A stretch of DNA of 64,000 bases, from positions 1-64,000 of the forward strand of contig JAJZCR010000011.1 of the NCBI GenBank assembly GCA_021851715.1, read 5' to 3'. A program made the translations under genes and the position numbers. Positions 27,358 to 35,709 of this stretch are shown in pieces. This DNA comes from Planctomycetota bacterium. GTDB taxonomy: Bacteria > Planctomycetota > Phycisphaerae > WQYP01. Below the pieces are notes generated by a model. The model was given only the letters and a program-made list of their open reading frames with translations, searched no databases and had not been told where the DNA came from. How positions within the stretch are numbered: the stretch's first letter is position 1; every line of letters starts with the position of its first letter.

Positions 27358-28413
27358 TCAACTCTTGGCAAGACGGGTGGCCAATGCCTTGGGCAAAAGA
27401 TTCGCCACGTCCGTGGCCAGCAGCCCTGCGGGTCCAATGGTTTCAACGGCCATATCACCAGCCAGACCGTGAATGTGCACGCCTAACACCGCCGCATCTG
27501 CCGGAGCAATTCCCTGGCCGATCAAGGCAGCAATCACGCCGGTAAGCACATCGCCCATACCGGCGGTCGCCATCGCTGGATTACCGGTTTGGTTGATGGC
27601 TCCGCGGCCGCCGTCGGCAATGGCCGTCCGGTGGCCTTTGAGCACAACGACGCAGCCCGTGGCACGGCTCAAAATTTCCGCCAAAGCCCAGCGGTCGGGT
27701 GCGACCGCGGCACTCTCGCCGGTGTTGACTGATCCCTCTACGGCGGCGGGCGGAGATTCCGGCTCAAAATCAATGGCTACGCCATCCGCTGTGCAATACG
27801 CTTCCGCCGCATTTTCCAGTTCCGCCGGCGTAGTGTCGGATGCGGTGGCGACTGGATGTTTCTCCTGCGGCTGTTCGCTGGTTGCATGGGAGGCAATTTC
27901 CAGACTGCCACGACGCTTGGTAACCGCGCCCATTAAACGCATGAACTCCACGGTATGGGGCGTTAAAACCACGTTACTCCAGTTTTTACGCTTCGGCCAT
28001 TCGCTGGCCTCAAGAGTAGAAAGAATATTCAGGGCATCCGCATCCAGCACCATCGGCCCGGAATGGCGGGCCAAAAGTTCCAGGACAATTTTTTTTGCCA
28101 GCGGACTTTGACCCAGACCAGGCCCCACGGCAACAGCATCATGTTGGTCGGCAAAATCCAGCAACGCTTTGGCATCACGGGAGCTTAACGCAAAGCCCGT
28201 GGCGGATGGACAAAGCGTCAGAGCGATGGACAAGGCTTCCTTGACGGTAGCGATGCGGCAAAGACCGGCACCCGTGCGGCACGCGGCCAGAGCAGTGATA
28301 GCCGGCGCGGCGGGCATGGTTTCACATCCACCGATAATAAGCACCTTGCCGTAATTGCCTTTATGAGAATCGCTTTTACGAGGAGGTATCATGGGGAGAT
28401 CAATTTTTTGCAT
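27358..28413 (-). CDS. nnrD: ADP/ATP-dependent NAD(P)H-hydrate dehydratase with internal insertion
   Basis: The enzyme repairs damaged hydrated NAD(P)H. The ribokinase-like core is plain: HKGNYGKVLIIGG, AVAVGPGLGQS, MVLDADALNIL, VVLTPHTVEFMRL (TPHPGE in most relatives), VVVLKGHRTAIAD and the catalytic NPAMATAGMGDVLTG. Residues about 167-240 form an insertion of some 75 residues, rich in Ala, Glu and Pro, between the TPH block and the VVLKG strand, where the family normally has a short helix. The N-terminal NnrE epimerase domain is absent. No Shine-Dalgarno is seen; TAAAGT ends 6 nt before the ATG, so the transcript may be leaderless. Confidence 0.92.
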   Translation of the reverse strand: MQKIDLPMIPPRKSDSHKGNYGKVLIIGGCETMPAAPAITALAACRTGAGLCRIATVKEALSIALTLCPSATGFALSSRDAKALLDFADQHDAVAVGPGLGQSPLAKKIVLELLARHSGPMVLDADALNILSTLEASEWPKRKNWSNVVLTPHTVEFMRLMGAVTKRRGSLEIASHATSEQPQEKHPVATASDTTPAELENAAEAYCTADGVAIDFEPESPPAAVEGSVNTGESAAVAPDRWALAEILSRATGCVVVLKGHRTAIADGGRGAINQTGNPAMATAGMGDVLTGVIAALIGQGIAPADAAVLGVHIHGLAGDMAVETIGPAGLLATDVANLLPKALATRLAKS

Positions 28414-28419
28414 TTATCT

Positions 28420-28425
28420 ACTTTA
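28420..28425 (-). promoter_or_regulatory. -10 box (TAAAGT) of probable leaderless nnrD promoter
   Basis: On the minus strand TAAAGT is followed by 6 nt (AGATAA) and then the nnrD ATG at 28413. No ribosome binding site is present. Confidence 0.45.
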
Positions 28426-28621
28426 GGCGAGCGCGGGTTTTGCGCCAAGCATGCGGCGGCACTGTCAAAAATCGGCCAAGCCCCCCCTCCGGAATAGCCG
28501 CCGACACGCAAGCCGGCGAATTGGCGTAAATCTACAGGTTATTCTTCGGAGATGACGATGACCGGACCATAACTGCAACCGCCGATAAAAAAAGTGTTTA
28601 TAAAAAATGATTTTTTTTCGC

Positions 28622-28649
28622 TTGACATGCGAATTTATTGGCCTATATT
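28622..28649 (+). promoter_or_regulatory. Strong sigma-70-type promoter for the G1 peptidase
   Basis: A consensus TTGACA at 28622-28627 and TATATT at 28644-28649 are spaced by 16 nt. The 35 bp upstream are A/T-tracts (28587-28619) like an UP element, unusual in this G+C-rich DNA. The expected leader is about 70 nt. Confidence 0.75.
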
Positions 28650-28727
28650 GATTTTCATGGCTGCCGGTTGAAAGTCGCATGGATGTGATTTTATCAGCCG
28701 CCAAGGTTATGATACTGAAGGAAAACA

Positions 28728-29633
28728 ATGTTGCATTTGTTTGGGAACGCGGAAGAGCTATATTCGCATAGTGTAAAGTCAGGTTTTACGGTTCGTGGTT
28801 TGAGGATTAAGGCGATTTCCGCCTTAGCCGTAGCTGCCGCTGTGGCAACGGGCGGACAGGCGGCGTTGGCAACGACGACAACCCAGACGACAATCTCGCC
28901 AAACTGGGCGGGGTATGCAGATACGCCAGCAACGGGTAACACGTTTACCAGCGTTTCGGGTTCGTGGATCATGCCCACCGTTGCCCCACCAGCGGGTGCG
29001 CCCGTTGGCGTCGAATATTACGCCTCATTCTGGGTCGGCCTAGATGGTTTCAACTCAAGCACGGTTGAACAGGTTGGGGTGGATGCCTTTACTGAGTTGA
29101 CGAATACCGGAATCGTCACCCAAGATTACGGTTTTGTCGAAATGTACCCAGCGGGGCCCACCCTGAGCTATCAAGTTTTTGCTGGCGATAACATTAACGC
29201 TTCTGTCACCTACGACAGCGGCACTAATAAGTACGATTTAGCCTACACCGACACGACCCGCAATGAATCCTACTCAGTCACGCCGACCGGCGGAACCAAC
29301 CCGGCACCACAGCGTTCTTCCGCCGAATGGATTGCTGAATCCCCAACCATCACAAACTCAAATCCCCCACCCACCTACGTGATTGCCCCGCTGGCGAATT
29401 TTGGCTCAGTAACATTCACCAACGCCGCAGTGGACGGATCCCCAGTTACCGGCTTCACGGACACCATGCTCAATATGGCCACAACCTCTTCCGGATTGGG
29501 GGCGACAACCTCGGCTCTTTCAGGAGGTGGAAGTTTGTTTACCGTAACGGTGGCGACGCCGGAACCTGCCGCCCTGGGTTTGATGAGCGTTGGTGGTTTG
29601 GCAATTTTATTTGGACGGCGTAAACGCCCTTGA
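28728..29633 (+). CDS. Secreted G1-family glutamic peptidase (eqolisin-like) with PEP-CTERM anchor
   Basis: The 301-residue preprotein has a signal region (about 25-49, ISALAVAAAVATGGQAALA), a beta-rich catalytic domain and a C-terminal sorting signal at 277-301 (ATPEPAALGLMSVGGLAILF then GRRKRP), the PEP-CTERM layout read by exosortase. In the catalytic domain, SPNWAGY (57-63), SFWVGLDGF, VEQVGVD with Gln115, and SSAEWIAESP with Glu200 match the eqolisin pattern in which a Gln and a Glu form the catalytic dyad. These peptidases act at acid pH and were first known from fungi. AAGGA precedes the ATG. The strong promoter suggests high expression. Confidence 0.88.
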   Translation: MLHLFGNAEELYSHSVKSGFTVRGLRIKAISALAVAAAVATGGQAALATTTTQTTISPNWAGYADTPATGNTFTSVSGSWIMPTVAPPAGAPVGVEYYASFWVGLDGFNSSTVEQVGVDAFTELTNTGIVTQDYGFVEMYPAGPTLSYQVFAGDNINASVTYDSGTNKYDLAYTDTTRNESYSVTPTGGTNPAPQRSSAEWIAESPTITNSNPPPTYVIAPLANFGSVTFTNAAVDGSPVTGFTDTMLNMATTSSGLGATTSALSGGGSLFTVTVATPEPAALGLMSVGGLAILFGRRKRP

Positions 29634-29919
29634 TCGCTCCCTATCGCAACTGTGCAGGCTTAGTTGCCGCCTGGAATATTTAGCCGGTAGCAACACCAGT
29701 CAGCCCAGTCACTGATGATAACGTTGGCGGTCGCTTTGCTGTACACTGAATCGTTTAAGCATTGCGAGTATCGCCAACACCACCGGAAGTTCTGCGTGGG
29801 TAGCCACAAGGATATGCACGCAGCGATTTGGTGTAGAACCACTGCACCATACTTGTCTGCGAGCCATGCCAGTACTTTGAATACTCTTTACTGGTTAGAT
29901 ACCGGCCAAACCCGTGGCA

Positions 29920-31005
29920 TCAATTTCCAGTTCCACTAATTGGAATATTGGGCCAATAAAACATCCAATTGGCCGATTGGTTGGTGGAAATGCTGCCGCC
30001 AAGCCAAGGGGAAAATGTTGAAGGTGGGCTGGATTGGGCCACCGCCCAGTTGTTGGCCGTGAGGGTGTTAACTCCTTGATTGGAGTTTGGATCATAGTAG
30101 GTGGGGTTACCAACACCCTGCACGTGGCCATCGCCAAAAAGCACATTTTGGAACGCCGGAGTATCGGAGTTGTTGAGCGCTGGATGGTTGATGAAATACA
30201 TATTGCCGTTGTTGGCACCACTCCAACCGACGGCATCCGCAGCCAGGATATCCCTGGGCGAGCCATAGGCATGTACCGCCGGTTTATTCTCGCTGGTTCC
30301 CCAATTCAGCAGACTGCTGTCATTAAACCCACTGCCAAGTGAGAGCTGCGGCCCGGATGTTCCGCGCGCGGTGGTGCCGGCCACGTACATGTAGGTGGTC
30401 GTAATAAAATAGCCCCAGGTGCCCGGCTCCGCTGATGCAAACAAATCGCTGGTGTACGTACTGCTGGGGCAAATCATCCAGGAGGCCAGTTGAACCTGTT
30501 GTGTTTGGCTTTGGGTTGGCAGTGAGCCATCCATACCCAGTTGGGTTGGGTCAAAATAGGGTATAAACGGAATATTCATGCCTTCATTCGCCGACGCCAG
30601 CGTGGTTCCATCCGGCGCATAAAATGCGCTCTGGCTGGTGCCGCCGTATTGCAAAAATGTTGAATACGGTGTGCCATAATTCAGCCATTGCGAACCGTTA
30701 AACTCATTGTTTTGGTCGTTGGAGTCCAGATTCAAGGCCATTGGATACACCGTCGGACCGGATCCGCCCATGCCCGAAATTGCCCCCTGTCCATAGCCAT
30801 AAGCCGTGGGAAACAACCCCTGGTGATCCGCAGCGTATGCCAAAGCTACATCGCCCCATGTACTTAAATTAGCCGCACAACTAACCCGATCGGCCGTCTG
30901 CCGCACCAGAGCCAGCCCCGGCAACAGTAGTGCAATGAGCACCGCGATGATGGCCATGACCACCAGCAACTCCAGGAGAGTAAAGGCCTTGCGGTTCTTA
31001 ACCAT
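29920..31005 (-). CDS. Type II secretion pseudopilin-like protein (H-X9-DG / DUF1559-like)
   Basis: The ATG at 31005 follows AAGGAA by 9 nt and gives a 361-residue protein with a classical N-terminal methylation signal, KAFTLLELLVVMAIIAVLIA, cleaved before Phe with Glu at +5. The large C-terminal domain ends in the planctomycete signature NVLFGDGHVQ preceded by NHPALNN, the H-X9-DG form. Such proteins are numerous in Planctomycetes and are probably minor pseudopilins or surface fibres assembled by a type II secretion or type IV pilus machine. No secretion gene is nearby. Confidence 0.9.
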   Translation of the reverse strand: MVKNRKAFTLLELLVVMAIIAVLIALLLPGLALVRQTADRVSCAANLSTWGDVALAYAADHQGLFPTAYGYGQGAISGMGGSGPTVYPMALNLDSNDQNNEFNGSQWLNYGTPYSTFLQYGGTSQSAFYAPDGTTLASANEGMNIPFIPYFDPTQLGMDGSLPTQSQTQQVQLASWMICPSSTYTSDLFASAEPGTWGYFITTTYMYVAGTTARGTSGPQLSLGSGFNDSSLLNWGTSENKPAVHAYGSPRDILAADAVGWSGANNGNMYFINHPALNNSDTPAFQNVLFGDGHVQGVGNPTYYDPNSNQGVNTLTANNWAVAQSSPPSTFSPWLGGSISTNQSANWMFYWPNIPISGTGN

Positions 31006-31353
31006 CGTACACAATTCCTTCTGAGCTGTTCGTACCTGAAGATTCCATTCGACAGCTCTTTGATACTGATCCGGGCTTAGATTCTCCGCGGAAGTGTCGC
31101 GGTAAAGCCCCGTGTTCATTCATCGTACAGCCGGCTCGATTTTGTCCAGTGATAACTCTATTGGGACGTTGCCAATGGCGAAATGCTTGTTTTCGGACGC
31201 AATACGTGCCAATTCTTCCATCCGATAACGTTAAGGCTCGCGTTTGGTGCGGGTGGGTAGAGCGGTGAGGAATTCAGGTTGGCCCGGCAGCACATGAGCG
31301 CGAGGTTAATACCACGTAATAAAGCGGGCGGCACCGCATCGGCAAGTTATCGC
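31006..31353. other. Intergenic region, nothing recognised
   Basis: The 348 bp upstream of the pseudopilin gene contain no supported gene. The pseudopilin promoter must lie here, but I see no convincing hexamer pair. Confidence 0.35.
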
Positions 31354-31863
31354 CTATCGGGTTGGGGCGGGCGGGGATGGCCGTGCCGCAGTTGGAGGTG
31401 GGGGCATTTGAGCTTTCAGATGCTCGGCGTTTTTAATCAGATCGGCGTTGGTCCGCTGCGCCACGGGCGGCACAATAAACGCCCAGATTTTATTATCCTT
31501 AAAGTGCATGGGAATAAGCGAGGCAAAAAGGTCCGGGCCGATCCATTGAAACCATGGCGCGTGGGCCGTGCGATGGGTGTGCAGGTAATAATACACCCAG
31601 TGTGGATCGGCGGTGGTACCGAGATTTTTTTTAGCCCGAAGGCGCACGCTGTAATCGCCATACCATTCAAAGGGAACCTTGCAGGGGCTTCGTCCCACCT
31701 CGACATCGTTTAAGTAGACCACCGCATGTTGGGGGCTGGTGACCACGGTGATGGATCTTTCCACACAGCCTGGAAGGAACCCGATGGCCGCGGCAACCAC
31801 GGCAGCAGCGAACACTTTACGGTGATTCAAAAGGCCAAGCTTAATTCCGCGCGTTATTTTCAT
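31354..31863 (-). CDS. PEGA-domain lipoprotein
   Basis: The 169-residue product has a lipoprotein signal (VFAAAVVAAAIGFLPGC) with the Cys near residue 32, then a PEGA-like beta domain: SPQHAVVYLNDVEVGRSP followed by VPFEWYGDYSVRLRA. This pattern is common in planctomycete lipoproteins and in cell-surface scaffold proteins. The tail is Pro/Ala-rich. TACAAT ends 6 nt before the chosen ATG and no Shine-Dalgarno is seen, so it may be leaderless. The longer frame upstream (to 31926) has no signal-like start. Confidence 0.8.
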   Translation of the reverse strand: MKITRGIKLGLLNHRKVFAAAVVAAAIGFLPGCVERSITVVTSPQHAVVYLNDVEVGRSPCKVPFEWYGDYSVRLRAKKNLGTTADPHWVYYYLHTHRTAHAPWFQWIGPDLFASLIPMHFKDNKIWAFIVPPVAQRTNADLIKNAEHLKAQMPPPPTAARPSPPAPTR

Positions 31864-31869
31864 GGCGAG

Positions 31870-31875
31870 ATTGTA
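31870..31875 (-). promoter_or_regulatory. -10 box (TACAAT) of probable leaderless lipoprotein promoter
   Basis: On the minus strand TACAAT is followed by 6 nt (CTCGCC) and the ATG at 31863, with no ribosome binding site between. Confidence 0.5.
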
Positions 31876-31955
31876 ACCGGACAAGGGTGGCTCCGGCCAG
31901 TGTGCAACCCGACCGCGGCACAGCAAGAAGTACGGGCTGCCAGGCGCGGCATGAA

Positions 31956-32363
31956 TTACGTGAGCGAACCTGTACGATCCTGGGCTGGTTCGATCATAGG
32001 CGTTCGGCCGTCCTGCGGCAGAGGACCGTGCAGCAATTCAATATGCGTGTAGTCATCCAGGTTCAGCACCACTTGCTCGCCATCGTCTTTTTCGATAATC
32101 AACCGGTCCAACCAAAGTCGTCCACCCTTATTGCGCGCAAACCAACTGCCGGATTCCTGGCGTTCCTGACGCAGCACCCGACCGGTAACGGCTATGGCAT
32201 GGGATTGGGTCCGCCGGGAAATTTGCTCCGTAACGCGCACGATGGAACCGGGAGCGTACACCAAAGTTCGCTGGCCCGGCCTTAAAGATTGCGATAATTG
32301 CGATTCGTCCACAACAAGCTCCCGGCGGTAAGAGTCCAATTTCCACACGAGCGGCACAGCCAC
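31956..32363 (-). CDS. Hypothetical beta-rich protein, 135 aa
   Basis: A frame opening with GTG at 32363 encodes a predicted all-beta protein (VRVTEQISRRTQSHAIAV, RLWLDRLIIEKDDGEQVVLN). I recognise no family. Codon use looks like that of neighbours, but there is no Shine-Dalgarno; TAGGCT ends 7 nt before the GTG. It lies between the lipoprotein and rmlD-like genes on the same strand with gaps of 92 and 52 nt. Confidence 0.55.
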   Translation of the reverse strand: MAVPLVWKLDSYRRELVVDESQLSQSLRPGQRTLVYAPGSIVRVTEQISRRTQSHAIAVTGRVLRQERQESGSWFARNKGGRLWLDRLIIEKDDGEQVVLNLDDYTHIELLHGPLPQDGRTPMIEPAQDRTGSLT

Positions 32364-32415
32364 CCGGCCAAGCCTAAAAATACCCGCCGGCCGGCTTTAA
32401 GACAAGCGCGGAAGT

Positions 32416-33300
32416 TTAAGCCGGCGGTGGATATTTGCAGGCAATGTAGCGTTGCAGACTTTTTTGCCAGTCTTCCATCAGATCCAGGCCCACCGTACGC
32501 AGACGGGCATTATCCAAAACGGAATAGCGCGGACGGATAGCGGCGGCGGCAAAGGCCGTGCTGCTGACCGGCTCAACAGTCACCGTCAATCCAGCCATTC
32601 TTAAAGCGGTTTGCGCAAATTCATGCCAACTGCACTGTCCATGCGACACGGCATGATACAAGCCTGGCCCAGGTTGATGTTCCAGCAGAGCCGCCAACTG
32701 GCGGGATAAGGTATCAGTGGCGGTAGGTGCCACAATCTGATCACTGACTACCCGCAGCGGCTTGCCGGCCCTGGCTGCGGCAATCATGGTATCCACAAAA
32801 TTCAGACCGCCTTTCAGTTTGCAGCCGGCAATGCCAAAGAGTCCGCAGGTGCGCACCACATAACCATATTCAGGGGCATGGGCCAGCGTTAAGCAATCGC
32901 CGGCAAATCGACTAGCGGCATAAATGCTCTTGGGACAAACAGCCGCGGTTTCGGCAATGGGTTGGCAACCAGGCCAGCCCTCGGCAACATAATCCGTACC
33001 AATTTGCATCCATAAAATCTTGCGTTTCTGGCAGGCCTTGGCGGCATCGCGAACCGCCACCGCGTTGATTTTCCATGCGTCATCCGGCCGGCTTTCACAT
33101 AAATCCACATGGTGGAAGGCGGCGGTGTTGATCACCGCATCCGGCCGGTGGCTCTCCAGCATAGCTTCCACCGCGGCGGCGTTGGCAATATCCAATTCCA
33201 AGCGACCGAAAAATCCAATCGCTTCCAGCCCCGCGGCAGGTAAGATCCGCATCAGATCATGGCCCAACTGACCACTGCTGCCGATAACCGCAACTTTCAT
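32416..33300 (-). CDS. RmlD-like dTDP-4-dehydrorhamnose reductase family protein
   Basis: An extended short-chain dehydrogenase of 294 residues: Rossmann loop GSSGQLG, the LDIANAAAVEAML segment (usual LDI/D-x-T), NTAAFHHVDLCE (usual AYTAVDKAE), QIGTDYVAEG (usual STDYVFDG), and the substrate block VVSDQIVAPT. The catalytic YxxxK is changed to Y-A-A-S-R, with Arg replacing Lys. It would make a 6-deoxy-sugar nucleotide for envelope polysaccharide if active; the altered residue and absence of rmlABC beside it leave the substrate open. AAGGAGG lies 6 nt before the ATG. Confidence 0.85.
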   Translation of the reverse strand: MKVAVIGSSGQLGHDLMRILPAAGLEAIGFFGRLELDIANAAAVEAMLESHRPDAVINTAAFHHVDLCESRPDDAWKINAVAVRDAAKACQKRKILWMQIGTDYVAEGWPGCQPIAETAAVCPKSIYAASRFAGDCLTLAHAPEYGYVVRTCGLFGIAGCKLKGGLNFVDTMIAAARAGKPLRVVSDQIVAPTATDTLSRQLAALLEHQPGPGLYHAVSHGQCSWHEFAQTALRMAGLTVTVEPVSSTAFAAAAIRPRYSVLDNARLRTVGLDLMEDWQKSLQRYIACKYPPPA

Positions 33301-33354
33301 GATTAGCCTCCTTCGACGATACCGGTTCCGTCAGATCACGTTAAACATTCCGGC

Positions 33355-34332
33355 TCAGGGACGGGGGTGGTGCTTTAAGTGCACGGCCTTTAGCCGATCC
33401 GCATCCACATGGGTGTACAATTGCGTGGTGCCCACATTGGAATGGCCCAGCAATTCCTGCACTACCCGCAGATCCGCCCCACCGGAGAGCAGATGCGTGG
33501 CAAAGGTATGACGCAGCGTATGCGGATGGATATGCCGCAAGCCACCGGCCTGCGATATTTGCGCTATGCGCTGCCACAAAACGATCCGGTTGATCGGCCG
33601 GCCTGACCGCGATAAAAATACCCGCTCCGTCCGATACCCTTTCACGGCCAAAAGCCGCGGACGCAGATCCTGCACATATTTTTCCAGAGCCTGCAGCGCT
33701 GGAACGCCCGCAGGAATAATACGCTCTTTGCGTCCCTTGCCGATCACCCGGATTACACCGAGATCCCAATGCACATCGCCCAGTTCCAGGTCCGCCAATT
33801 CCGAAGCCCGTAATCCGCAGGCATAAAACAACTCCACAATAGCCTGATCGCGTAGATACAGCGGATGGCCTGGCTGGACGGCTTGGAGCAACTTCTCCAT
33901 TTGTCCCCGGGCCAGCACGTCAGGCAGTTTACGCCATACATGGGCGGTTTCCAGTAGTTCCGTCGGGTTGATGGTGCAAAGGCCGCGGGAGATCGCAAAG
34001 CGATAAAACATTTTCATGGACGCAACATGCCGCAGCACGCTGGAGGATTGCATTTGACGATCTTCCCCCAGGTGGCGCAGATAAGCTGATACCATGCGAT
34101 CATCCGCCTCAATCATGCGTTTGCGGCCATGGCCCGCAGAGAATAATGCCCAATCGGTCAGGTCGGTGCGATAGGCTGAAAGGGTGTTGGCGGCCAATCC
34201 CAGTTCCGTATCCACGTATAAACAAAATTGCTGGATGGCGGCAATATCTTCGGGCACAAGACCGCTGATCGTATCGCCTGCCGCCGCTGGAACAGCGGAA
34301 TTGACCGGGTTAGCGCTACCGCTTTTCACCAT
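33355..34332 (-). CDS. xerD: Site-specific tyrosine recombinase XerD/XerC
   Basis: A 325-residue recombinase that resolves chromosome dimers at dif. The catalytic set is complete: Arg in ACGLRASEL, Lys in GKGRKERIIP, HTLRH in IHPHTLRHTFATHLLSGGAD, His in LLGHSNVGTTQ and the Tyr nucleophile in LYTHV. The N-terminal SAM-like domain has TLSAYRTDL and the RFAISRG/NPTE linker typical of XerD. A 25-residue extension precedes that domain. A housekeeping recombinase rather than a phage integrase, since there is no phage gene near. Confidence 0.93.
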   Translation of the reverse strand: MVKSGSANPVNSAVPAAAGDTISGLVPEDIAAIQQFCLYVDTELGLAANTLSAYRTDLTDWALFSAGHGRKRMIEADDRMVSAYLRHLGEDRQMQSSSVLRHVASMKMFYRFAISRGLCTINPTELLETAHVWRKLPDVLARGQMEKLLQAVQPGHPLYLRDQAIVELFYACGLRASELADLELGDVHWDLGVIRVIGKGRKERIIPAGVPALQALEKYVQDLRPRLLAVKGYRTERVFLSRSGRPINRIVLWQRIAQISQAGGLRHIHPHTLRHTFATHLLSGGADLRVVQELLGHSNVGTTQLYTHVDADRLKAVHLKHHPRP

Positions 34333-34358
34333 GTGCCCCTTCCATGAGGCGGACGGTA

Positions 34359-35657
34359 TCAGCCGTCCTGCTCCATCGGCAAGCGTGGCCCGCCCGCTGT
34401 CGGACCGGAATCCAGAGCCACGGCCGAATCCGAGGATTGTTCCATATTATCCGAAGAACGCTGCTTTTGCGCCCACCAGGCGCTTAACCGATCCGCCAGC
34501 GCCTGAACCTGCAAAGGCTCATCGGCGGCAATGTACAATCCGGCATCGCGCGAGCGGAATAGGTGATAGCACAGCAGGCTTACCATGTCGGCCGGATCAT
34601 CATTCAAGCCGTCTCCGGACGGCAGCGGCGTGTTGATATGGTTACACCACTGGGCAAGCACGTCGTTAACCCGTTTTTTCGGCACCGGCTCGCCGGCAAC
34701 AATTCTCCTGTCCTGAAAAAAGAAAGGTTCAACCCACGAGGCGGTGGCCCCGGGCTGGAGGATCAGAAATTTGAGACTCGGTAATCGGTGAACGTATGTA
34801 AATCTTTCGCCGGAAAGTCGAGCCGCTGAGTTGATCCGGGATTTGATGCGTGCGGCAGAGAGAAAATCCAGCTTGGCCGCGGCACTGCGCATCTGCAGTT
34901 GCTGTTCTTGCTGCCAGGCCTGGCGAATGGCCGCAGCCACCTCGCCCGGCGCTGCTCCACCTCCGACCAGAAATTCCGCCGCCCTGCGCACGCTCTGGCG
35001 ATACTCCGCCATAGTGGTACTGCCATCGCAGGGGGCCGGACATTTACCCATTTGCTTGTAGGCGCATGGTTTGCCGTGCGGTGCCTCCCGGAGTACATCA
35101 TAATACCGACACAAGTCGAAGGTGTCTTCCAATACGTGTATGGCCTGGCGGGCACTCACGGCATCCGGAAACGGCCCCAGCCATTGGCCGGTCGACTCAC
35201 GGGCGGCGGAAATGGCCAGCAACTGGGGAAACTCGGCTTCCAAGTCTACCATAACCCCCCACGCCATTTTCCACGCCAGCATTTTGCGGTACCGGTCCGG
35301 ATATAGCAGCCGCGCCGCGCGCAGATACCATAAATTGGCCGCAAAGGTGCTGCCGACCCGGCGATAATCGACCCAACGACTGAACTGGCGATAATTGACG
35401 CGGCGCAAATGAGAATCTGCGGCGGGTGGCAAGGCACAGCGATGCAGCAACCCCAGTCGCAGATTGGCGGTACTGGAAAGTAAAATGGACTCTCGGGCGT
35501 GGTCCAACAGCGCATAAACAGCGGGCTTGGCCGGCACGGTGGCCAAAGCAATATCCAAATTTCGACCGTCGGCCGCCGGGTCGAGCAGATCCGTGGGGAT
35601 TTCCGGCAATTCCACACGCTGCGGCAGCAGATCCGACAAGGTGGTTGGCGTATCCAC
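34359..35657 (-). CDS. UvrC-like protein with degenerate GIY-YIG domain and no RNase H half
   Basis: The 432-residue product aligns with the N-terminal half of UvrC. In UvrC the GIY-YIG domain reads PGVY then YVGKA-x-NLR; here it is KPAVYALL then ILLSSTANLR, so the second half of the motif is lost. Downstream features are kept: LGPFPDAVSARQAI, FDLCRYYDV, PCAYKQMGKCPAPC (Cys-x7-Cys-x3-Cys as in the UvrC Fe-S site) and a UVR-like stretch AAAKLDFLSAARIKSRI. The C-terminal RNase H-like nuclease and HhH domains of UvrC are absent. Start is GTG without a clear ribosome site. Probably non-nucleolytic or with altered activity. Confidence 0.82.
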   Translation of the reverse strand: MDTPTTLSDLLPQRVELPEIPTDLLDPAADGRNLDIALATVPAKPAVYALLDHARESILLSSTANLRLGLLHRCALPPAADSHLRRVNYRQFSRWVDYRRVGSTFAANLWYLRAARLLYPDRYRKMLAWKMAWGVMVDLEAEFPQLLAISAARESTGQWLGPFPDAVSARQAIHVLEDTFDLCRYYDVLREAPHGKPCAYKQMGKCPAPCDGSTTMAEYRQSVRRAAEFLVGGGAAPGEVAAAIRQAWQQEQQLQMRSAAAKLDFLSAARIKSRINSAARLSGERFTYVHRLPSLKFLILQPGATASWVEPFFFQDRRIVAGEPVPKKRVNDVLAQWCNHINTPLPSGDGLNDDPADMVSLLCYHLFRSRDAGLYIAADEPLQVQALADRLSAWWAQKQRSSDNMEQSSDSAVALDSGPTAGGPRLPMEQDG

Positions 35658-35709
35658 GATCTTAAACCCAATAATGGATGCTGCCGGTTCTCACCGCGCT
35701 GTTGCGGGC

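Noticed and set aside
28490-28620. A/T-rich stretch with short self-complementary AAAAAATGATTTTTT
   Set aside because: Considered as a terminator after nnrD, but it lies upstream of nnrD (minus) and just before the G1 peptidase promoter, where an UP-like element fits better.
33355-34332. Tyrosine recombinase as a sign of a prophage or integron
   Set aside because: All surrounding genes are housekeeping, there is no attachment-site repeat, and the sequence matches Xer rather than phage integrases.
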